64,000 nucleotides of DNA, taken from Schizochytrium sp. TIO01 (taxonomy: Eukaryota; Sar; Bigyra; Thraustochytrida; Thraustochytriidae). The notes below the pieces were generated by a model, which saw only the letters and a list, made by a program, of their open reading frames with translations, was not told where the DNA came from and ran no database searches. The stretch's first letter is position 1. Each line of letters opens with the position of its first letter. The DNA lies in assembly GCA_004764695.1 (NCBI GenBank), contig SMSO01000037.1:4896337-4960336 (forward strand), in the 5' to 3' direction. The position numbers and the translations under genes are program-made. Shown one piece after another: positions 56,414-64,000 of the stretch.

Positions 56414-57326
56414 GATATTGATGAAACCACAATTAATTGGATACTCTTGCGATCTTTCTGTTGTTGAATGCGTTGGCTTCTATGGTATGTAAAGCTTGCA
56501 ATTGCAGTAGCTTGGCAAGCCAGCGCAAGTTTGCGTTTAGGTTCTGCTGACCACCCGAAGGAATGAATGTAGAACGAGGAAGCCAATTGTGCTAAAGAAG
56601 GACTGACAGATACAATCCCCTCGTCGATGAAAATGGTTTGTCTCTGCGCGTTTGCTGCGTGGGGAAACAACCATCTTGAGGAGCTGGAAGAGAACCCTGA
56701 GTGAGCAGTACAGATATCGCCTGTTGTCGGACTGGTACCTGGGGTCGCCAGAAACGAGAATCAGTATTCGAACCGCTTGCTCGCATAGAAACACTAGCTT
56801 GAAACAGCCATTTCGCCTTTAGTTACCAGTATCCTCCTGCAGCAACGAATCATTGACGAGCATCACGATAATCATCAGTTTTACACGATCTATTTCCTGG
56901 CTCGGGTTTGGATCGCACTTGCAATCGTTCGTGACAATGGATTTCTGGTTCCAGTTGTTCTGGGACTAATTTTAAAACCTAGTAGTAGTAGCTCTTAGTA
57001 GCTTTAGGTAAATAAGAAAGGTAGTACCTATGTAAACACTTGTGAGAGAGGTAGCTCTAGCTTGGCCAAAACGAGCACTCATTACACAACAATGCCAATA
57101 AAGTAACGACGTATTTATCTTACTTACCCTTTCAGTCCTGGGTCGACCTTGATCACGATGACCAACTTGAACTTGAATCACCACGGTGGACCTATGTGCC
57201 TGACTATCTTGTCTCTCAAGCAGCTTGAAGTTGCGGACTCTCAATGTTACCTTCGAGATATCATAGGATGATAATACGGCTAATAGGTAGGGTGTCTAGT
57301 ACCTTGCTACAAGACGGTCCAAGATA

Positions 57327-57352
57327 CTACCTACCTACCTACCTACCTACTA
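57327..57352. repeat. (CTAC)n microsatellite
   Basis: About six CTAC units. Confidence 0.9.
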
Positions 57353-59298
57353 CTTCATCACAAAACAAACTTGAAAGAAAGATCTTGAAACAGCTTTGAT
57401 CAACAAAACACTCAGACTCGACGATAAAGGTCCTCTAATACACGAAAGTATATGCCAAATATGACTGAGCTTTCAAAAAACACCAGATTGAGTTATTTAT
57501 GATGCAAATCTGAGCTCCTGCGTGACGAAAGAGTTTAGTTTACCATTTCCAGCCATTATTTTGAAGTAATGGTTCCGATCACTCAAGATCTATAAACTGG
57601 TGGTATCCTTCTAGTGTGTATTTACTGACTATCTTTTGACCATTCTGTGACCACTAGAATCTAAAACTGAGGCAGATACTGCTTGTAGTCACTTGCCAAT
57701 CTGAGTCCTACGCCGTGTTTTGCATAAACTCCGCGAATTTCTCTCGTGAGGCGTTCTGTGCATGACCTTTGCAAGAAAACTTATCATTTCAATGTCGGGG
57801 ACGAACAAAGATTATCTTCTCCATATGTACAAAGGATATAATGTGGATCTTTCGCGAAGAAAATCAGCGCTGATTAAAAAGACCGCCGCGCACTACATGA
57901 AAGAGTACACGCCGAGACATAAAAGGAAGAACGAGAATAATCAACTCCCTTTTCGATTGAAATTACTAAGTCAGCCATGATGTTTAGAACTGAGAGAACC
58001 CATTCTAATTTTCTTCTCATAAAGATCGCGCTTTTGTATTATAGTATCTGGGAAGAACATGAGGATCAAACATGTACTCATTCGGCCTGAGAACCAAGAA
58101 CCAAATACACTTTTAGGAAGATGCATTGTTGACTCATCTTGCATAGATATACAGGATCAGTCCATTTTTGAAAGATTGCGAGACTATAGTTGAGCGAACA
58201 AAAACCGTAATATAACTAACGAATATTATCAGTTTGCAAGCTCAGGTATGTTTCATAGTAGAACTATGGCGACAGTTCCCAGGGATTAGGGCAAAAACGC
58301 CTCAGCATGAAAGATGCAAACCTTTGCAAAGGTGCAACAATGGCTGTAGTTTCATGAATTAAGACAGAGAGGTGCGGGAGAAGAAATTTGAGTGCTCGCA
58401 CTCCTTTGCAAAGATTCGAAACCTTGAAGCTGAGTATCTGAAACGAAAAGCAATGAACGAAAGGCAATCCGCGAAAAAACGATCTAAGAATTCTAAACAC
58501 GTTTTCTCAAGATCGCAATTTCACCTATAAAGCAGTAACATCGGAACTGATCTACAGACGATCATGATAGCGAACGGAGTCCGTCCTTTCCATACGAGTT
58601 TGGAAAGCTTCGACCTCCTTCAGCCCGTTGGGCATTCCTCGGGCAGGGTTGTTGCATTTTACCACTATTGAGAATTTTCAAGCTGTACATCAAAACAGCG
58701 TTGCACAGGTCTCAAGATAGACGCTCTAAATCACAAAATTCCATCATGCTTGGAAAAAAACAAAGCCGTTTAACTGACTAAAAGAAGCTTGATTGAGTCC
58801 CAGTAATTAGAAGGTGTGTCAAAGCCTCTACTTGCCTATCTACAAAATAGCCTACTTTTGCTACATTTTATCGCTGAATCCAACAATGAAGCGAGCGTAT
58901 GATATCATGACTCTTCAACAGAGAGAAGACAAGGTCCTCTCATTTTATGCAGGTTACTGAAGTTGCATGTATCACTGTTGAAAGCTGAATGACTTTAATC
59001 TATCGCAATGCTCGCCAATAACAAGAAAGAGTAGATATGCTTTCCTATGAATTTAATATATACATGACTGCGAAATTAATGAAGAGGATTTATTGGAATT
59101 TTTTTGCTTGCGTGATATGTCTTCCCAGAAACTCTATTCGAGCACCATTCTTCAAAATCCTCATTTCGTAGCTACTAACTTCATGTAAAAGTTGTTGAAG
59201 GTGCTGAATTCCCTAGTAGAGCTTTATTCCTGCTTTGATAGATTTGAACACGATCATTACAAGGGTAGATTTAAATACAAGCTGTCTGCAGTTGCTAT

Positions 59299-60061
59299 CT
59301 ATTGAAGTAATGTACAGCTACTGCCTAACCTCACCTAACCTCACCTAACCAAGCTCTCATGTCTGACACCTCCTGTGTATTGGACTGACATCATCCATTC
59401 ATCCCTGCCTGTACTCAGACCCGAAACCCCAATAACTCATATGTCATCCTCTTTCTCTTTCTCCTGAGTTCGCCGTCCTTGTCAGACTACCTCTGCACGC
59501 TTCACAGCACAAGCTACTCTGCAATACTATCCAGGGGAAATACTCGGTAATGTACAATACTGAGTGAACTAGACCTGGAGAGGCGAGAAGGCCATGATTT
59601 GCCTTGGAGAAGAGTTTCAAAAGCATAGGAGACACGGATCAGCTGTTTTTGCTTGTATGTTGCTTGTGGTGCCTTATTGTGAGACTAAAATGAAAATAGT
59701 CAGCTCAAATATCAGTCACAACCCTCGTCATCCAGCTTGATGATCTGCGAAATTGTTTCAAGCAATATCAAGGCTTTCCAAAATCCTCAAAGCTACGCCA
59801 TAACACACCCTTTTTGTTCACGCGCTTTCTACTCGTTAATTTTGGTGGTATTGCAGATTAACAGTTTAGCCTGCAGAGGCAGCCTGACAAGGATGGCGAA
59901 CTCGTGTGAAAGAGAAAAGCATGATATTTTGGTTATCGAGTTTCTGGTTCTGGATACGGCAGGGTGAATGTATCATTTTGAACTAGAGAGTGTCGGGCAG
60001 AAAAGTTAGGTGAAGTAAGGTGAGGTGAGGTTAGATGTTTAGCTGTACATCACTTCAATAG
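59299..60061. mobile_element. Diverged inverted-repeat element (possible MITE or foldback remnant)
   Basis: Left arm about 59299-59568, right arm about 59816-60061, inverted, with about 250 bp between. The outer ends are nearly identical: CTATTGAAGTAATGTACAGC on the left against the reverse complement of TAGCTGTACATCACTTCAAT on the right. A 32-base block (59466-59497 and 59872-59903) differs at only three sites. Shorter matches lie in between with gaps, including TTAGGTGAGG-like repeats near both outer ends. No transposase frame and no clear target-site duplication were seen. The divergence and indels suggest an old insertion or an old inverted duplication. Confidence 0.6.
59324..59350. repeat. 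CCTAACCTCA repeat (TTAGGTGAGG), about 2.7 copies
   Basis: Tandem copies of the 10-mer CCTAACCTCA. The reverse-strand relatives at 60003-60033 are more degenerate. It resembles a telomere-type TTAGG repeat but is part of the inverted-repeat element. Confidence 0.8.
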
Positions 60062-61708
60062 TTGGTTAATGGTTACGAAAGGAAAATCCGTTTTTTTCTA
60101 AGTATGGAACTGTAGCAGCATACCTTCATGGGGAACCTCACGATGTAGCACGTTCTACAGGTTTCAGAATCGAAGAGCTTTTATACTGTGGCATTTGCAT
60201 GTTTATGACACATGCACATTCCTTGCTCACTCAAGATGAAACCAATGTGCTTGTTTGCCCAATATGCAATTACGACTATAAAGGAACCCTTGGATTTCAA
60301 GTTTCTCTTGTATCATTTCTTGACCAGAGCCAAGCACCTCAATATATCAGAATTCTCCGCACCCACACGAATTGTAAGCACTCAACAAGCAGCACTATCT
60401 ATAGTAGGGTTCCCTTGTATATAGCCCCGTACCATTTAAAATCAAGCCCAAGAGCGAAAGCAACAAGAATGCTAGTAATAGCAGGCTATGAAATCTCTTT
60501 GTTATTGTGTGCTAAAGCTCTTCTCTAGCTAGGCGATCTGCCCTACTCCCAGCAACTTTAGCAATGAAAAAAGCCAAGAAGAAGGATAGCTTTGGCTTTC
60601 ATAAATTTTGATTTCGTCCAGCACCGGCTTACTCTATTGCCTGACGAAATCGTAGAAAGGTACATAAAATAAGTCTCTGAAATATCTTAGTATGAGAGGT
60701 CTGCTTATGTCATAAAATGAGAGCATCCCGCATAGCCCCTCTAGTAGGAGTGGACATCAATCGGGGCTAAGTAGGCAATACCTTACTCGCTCTATTGAGA
60801 TCCTGAAGCGAAGAGTTTGTAATCCTACTCTACTTGCTCTGGGCTATTTACTTCTCTGGTGTCTATTATTGAATTGTTTAATCCTTGACAAATCGATAAC
60901 TGAACAAAGATTCAATCACGATCAAGAATTGCCGGAGCACAAGGGCCCATTCACCAATCATTTTTATTCAGCCAAAGGATATACATTACTGGACATGATC
61001 GCTTTTCAAAACTCGAGATAATGTTGCGCATTTGTGATAAGAAACCAGGTACAGTATGAACCAACTAATTGAGTTGTTTTCTTTCTGTCTTCCCCTTCTC
61101 TGCATTTGTTAAATCTCGAAATCAGGTGAAAATGGCACCGCCTTTGGATACATCTCGCAACGGGTGATGCTAATAAGCCTATTCTATAGTGTTTGAACCT
61201 GGAAAGAGTCTGAAGCTTTATTATGTTCTTTCCGAAATGTTGAGTTCTTGCCCTTATATCCATAGCACACCTTGGGAAGGAAAAGATTCATAATTTAATG
61301 AGAAGAAAAGTTACCAGAGTTGGGGTACATACTTTTCACTGTACTGAGCCAAGTGCGGATAACTTAAAGTAGTAGAATGAGGAACACTTGAGGTGGGAAT
61401 TTTTAAATTCAATTCCCGACAGCTTCTGATGCACGCGTAAAGTCGTGCGCTTGAAGTTGCACTCCATCCCTGTGCTCAGTTGAGCGGAGATTATGCTTTT
61501 TGAGAGACTGAGCTAACGGACTGTTGGGGACTTCTCTTACGTAATGCCTGCTGCACAACGAATCTGCGAGTGGGCGTAAGGCAAAGAGCAAAACTGAATG
61601 CATTTTTTTCTCGTCAATTGTCTTTTCTGAAGAAACCTAGGCCTAAATGTTTTTTATAAAATCGAAAAAAGATTGCGAACCCTAAGCGAAAATGATTGTA
61701 TTTTTGCG

Positions 61709-61840
61709 GCCCTGGCCACAGATCTTCGCTCGGTAGCTTTTGCTTCTATGCCGCCCTGGCCACAAATCTTCGCTCGGTAGCTTTTGCTTCTATGCCGCTC
61801 TGGCCACAGATCTTCGCTCGGTAGCTTTTGCTTCTATGCC
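61709..61840. repeat. 44-bp tandem repeat, 3 copies
   Basis: Three exact-length 44-bp units beginning GCCCTGGCCACAGATCTTCG and ending TTCTATGCC; they differ at two or three positions. 44 is not a multiple of three, so they would shift reading frame and are unlikely to encode a protein repeat. Confidence 0.95.
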
Positions 61841-63633
61841 CTTGCACAATGACTGCCTGGTACAGGCCAAAGACAGTCGTATACAGAACTTGAAGTTGGT
61901 TTCACCCTCTAATGAGAAGGAGTTGATTCACAAAGTGAAATAAACAGAAGTCAATGGCACTTCCAGCAGGTATACTGTTCTTGCTCTTTGCACATCAACA
62001 AAGATACACATCCAAACAATCGGCGTTCCTCATTTCTTTGCTGAGTTGGAAAAGTTGAGGTAGTACCAAGTATTGTGGGTAGCACTGAATCAATAAGTAG
62101 AACCATCTAGTTTCAATCAAAGTTTCATAACATATTGAATCTTCTGACGATGATGAATTCTCAAGTTGATCATGCCGCCCTGAAGGAGCTGGGGCTGGCG
62201 CTCGGCGAAACATTCTTTTTTCCATGAAAGCATGGCCGAAATCATGGTAGCTAGGTCTATGACACGCGCAGTATTGCGAACAAAAGCTTTAGATGTAGAC
62301 GGAGGAAATGAATGGATCCACTGACAGGGCTTTCCTGAAATCAAGGAAGCATATGGCAAGACTCGCGTCTCTCGCCCAACCCTGAAACACTGGCGAGCTT
62401 TTGTGGTTCTCGTACTGTTGACTGCATCTTTCAGTCTTTAGGGCTTTGCAATCTTAGGTGCCACCCGCGGGAGGACGGCTGCATCTAGTCTGCACTGAAT
62501 TTGGTCATTCAGTACTACTATGGTGGTAATAGGGTACTAGTAGGTCTCGCCTCCTTCTGGTAACTTGAACCCGAATGTAACATTGAGAAGGGTTTGAGAC
62601 GAAAGAAGCTCAAGAGAAGAGGAGGATAGAGGCGTCACGCCGTTCTCAGGTGGAAGTCGAAAACTTATTCCTTTTCTTCATTGTTTAGTTTGGGTTTTTC
62701 AATGACATGCGGATTTAATTGCAGCCAATATGATGTTGCCTCAGTACTATTCAACACCCTCCCGAGTCTTGAGCATTGGCGACAGAGCACAGTATTGAGT
62801 GTCACATCACAACGCGTTGGCATCATGATCTTTCGGAGCCTCCATGCTCTTCGAAGTTTCTTTACGCATGGTGGCTAAGAGTTGCTAAAAGCTACTTCTT
62901 TCCTACCTGTTCAAATCAAGAAGAAAAGGCGGAGGAGGATAGAATTGCAGATTTTATGCGGATTCGCTCGCCAGTGGAACCTGCGCGGTTCCATGGTGTT
63001 ATGTCGTCGAAGGGCTACTCTCTAAAAGGGCTCCTCAATGTTTAATTGGCCCATATCCGTCAGCCTAACAGGCCATATCAACCTTTCGATAAATTCGTAT
63101 CACTGAACCCAGGAAGCGCGCGTGGACAGAAGCCGAACAAAGATGCAGCTCTCATTCTTTTCTACTACTGTCACAAGCGGGTGGGAGGACCTGGTTCAGA
63201 TTCTATATCTTGAGAAACTATCCAACCGGTAGTTTTAGTCTAACTAGTAGACTCACGATTGTTTAAAAGATTTCCAAAACCATCGTTGCAGCGAGAAAAG
63301 CACGAGCAGCAAAAAGGAGTAAGAGAGGGAGGGGTAGAGGAACCGATTAGTACTTTTCTGATTTGAAAATGCTCCGGTCGCTGTCAATCTTTGTTATCTC
63401 TTCCTCGCAACCTCTCTGGGAATAATTTCGACACTGTGTTGTTTTCTGCCTTCCTAAGTGAATCGGGTATCACTGGGATTTGGAACGAAAGTTTTAAAAA
63501 ATGGTGATGAAGCCTGAAGCAGCACCAATCCAAATCCTCAACTTGAGCAGAAGCGCAAAGGCTCTTCAAAGGGACCAAATCTTTCTTTGCACGCAAAGGT
63601 CGGGTTGGTCGTGAGATAGTTTATCTTGGCACA

Positions 63634-64000
63634 ATGAAGTTTGAATCTGTATTTGCGCTGCTCCTCCTGGCGGTGACTTCAAGCGAAGCTCGGCTTGGAT
63701 CTGCAGATACCTGGGTTCGCCCCCCGGCTGGTAAGGACATCGACATGCGTCTGCTGCAGTCATACAATAATGATGATGCCCAACAAATCAATCTTCGAAT
63801 TGAAGGTGAGTCGAACGGTCAGTGGACATACGTCGTGCAATTTGCAACAAACAACACATTTGCTGCCCCTACCACGACTTGCTCGGCTTGGTCTGATTCT
63901 GAAGAGCTTGAAGGCACGGGTACAAGCTCAACTTACTCAATCCTTAACGTCGATGGTGCCTACAATGACCCTTCGACCATTTACCAGTCTCCATACCTCC
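63634..64000 (+). CDS. Secreted or membrane protein of unknown function, partial at the window end
   Basis: An open frame from an ATG at 63634 (A at -3) runs off the window end; 122 residues are visible. Residues 1-19 (MKFESVFALLLLAVTSSEA) are a good signal peptide, with likely cleavage after Ala19. The mature part begins RLGSADTWVRPPAGKDIDMRLLQSYNNDDAQQINLRIEG, then has beta-strand-like WTYVVQFATNN, one Cys and several Asn-X-Ser/Thr sites. The pattern of a substituted surface strand followed by a ligand-like loop is faintly like haem-binding domains of the ethylbenzene-dehydrogenase gamma/DOMON type, but this is only a guess. The 3' end, and any introns beyond 64000, are unseen. Confidence 0.65.
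   Translation, partial: MKFESVFALLLLAVTSSEARLGSADTWVRPPAGKDIDMRLLQSYNNDDAQQINLRIEGESNGQWTYVVQFATNNTFAAPTTTCSAWSDSEELEGTGTSSTYSILNVDGAYNDPSTIYQSPYL

Larger units (their letters stand above)
56414..63633. other. 7.2-kb stretch without a recognised gene
   Basis: The longest gap in the right half. Open frames are short (110 codons or fewer) and none matches a family I know, including those at 57762-57980, 60199-60528 and 62117-62359. It holds a TAG/ACC-rich zone (56980-57060), a CTAC run, the inverted-repeat element and a 3 x 44-bp tandem repeat. Composition is less repetitive than the left end. A multi-exon gene with small exons or a noncoding RNA cannot be excluded. Confidence 0.5.

Overview
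This window is nuclear DNA from a eukaryote, most likely a unicellular, intron-poor protist or alga. The recognisable proteins are eukaryote-specific: the TFIIF beta subunit, the meiotic recombination factor HOP2, a PP2C phosphatase fused to an E2-like domain, a SYLF lipid-binding protein and an IMPACT-family protein. Nearly all are single open frames whose ATG has an A at -3. The one intron I can define (82 bp, in HOP2) has GT-AG ends and a CTAAC branch-point-like motif. No operons, Shine-Dalgarno sites or prokaryotic features are seen. A TPR-like protein with RPQSA motifs weakly suggests a lineage with flagellated cells. I cannot name the species.

Layout: positions 1 to about 35,200 hold no gene I can recognise. 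This stretch is a matrix of AT-rich DNA, GC-richer patches and many different tetranucleotide microsatellites (AATC, GAAA, AAGC, CTTC, AGCT, GTAG, CTAC, GACA, ATCT, ATTC), plus a 340-bp compound AATC array, a very AT-rich island near 28.7-29.2 kb and a 20-base poly-C tract at 34.0 kb. From 35.2 kb the window becomes a gene-bearing domain. In order it holds TFIIF beta (+), an acidic, possibly acylated protein (+), a membrane-anchored thioredoxin (-), a large TPR-like protein (-), a SYLF/transmembrane protein (+), HOP2 with one intron (+), E2-like-PP2C (-), an IMPACT-type protein with two SUMO-interaction-like motifs at its C-terminus (+), an SDR oxidoreductase (-), and the start of a secreted protein cut by the window end (+). 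Genes lie on both strands, usually 0.4-2.6 kb apart, with one 7.2-kb gap before the last gene.

The genes do not form a pathway. TFIIF is general transcription, HOP2 is meiosis, PP2C is signalling, SYLF is membrane lipid binding, and thioredoxin and SDR are redox enzymes. The 7.2-kb gap contains a diverged inverted-repeat element (59,299-60,061) carrying TTAGGTGAGG-like repeats near its ends, and a 3 x 44-bp tandem repeat. The observations most worth follow-up are the E2-like-PP2C fusion, the IMPACT protein's tandem SUMO-interaction-like tail, the inverted-repeat element, and the sharp change from gene desert to gene domain at about 35 kb.
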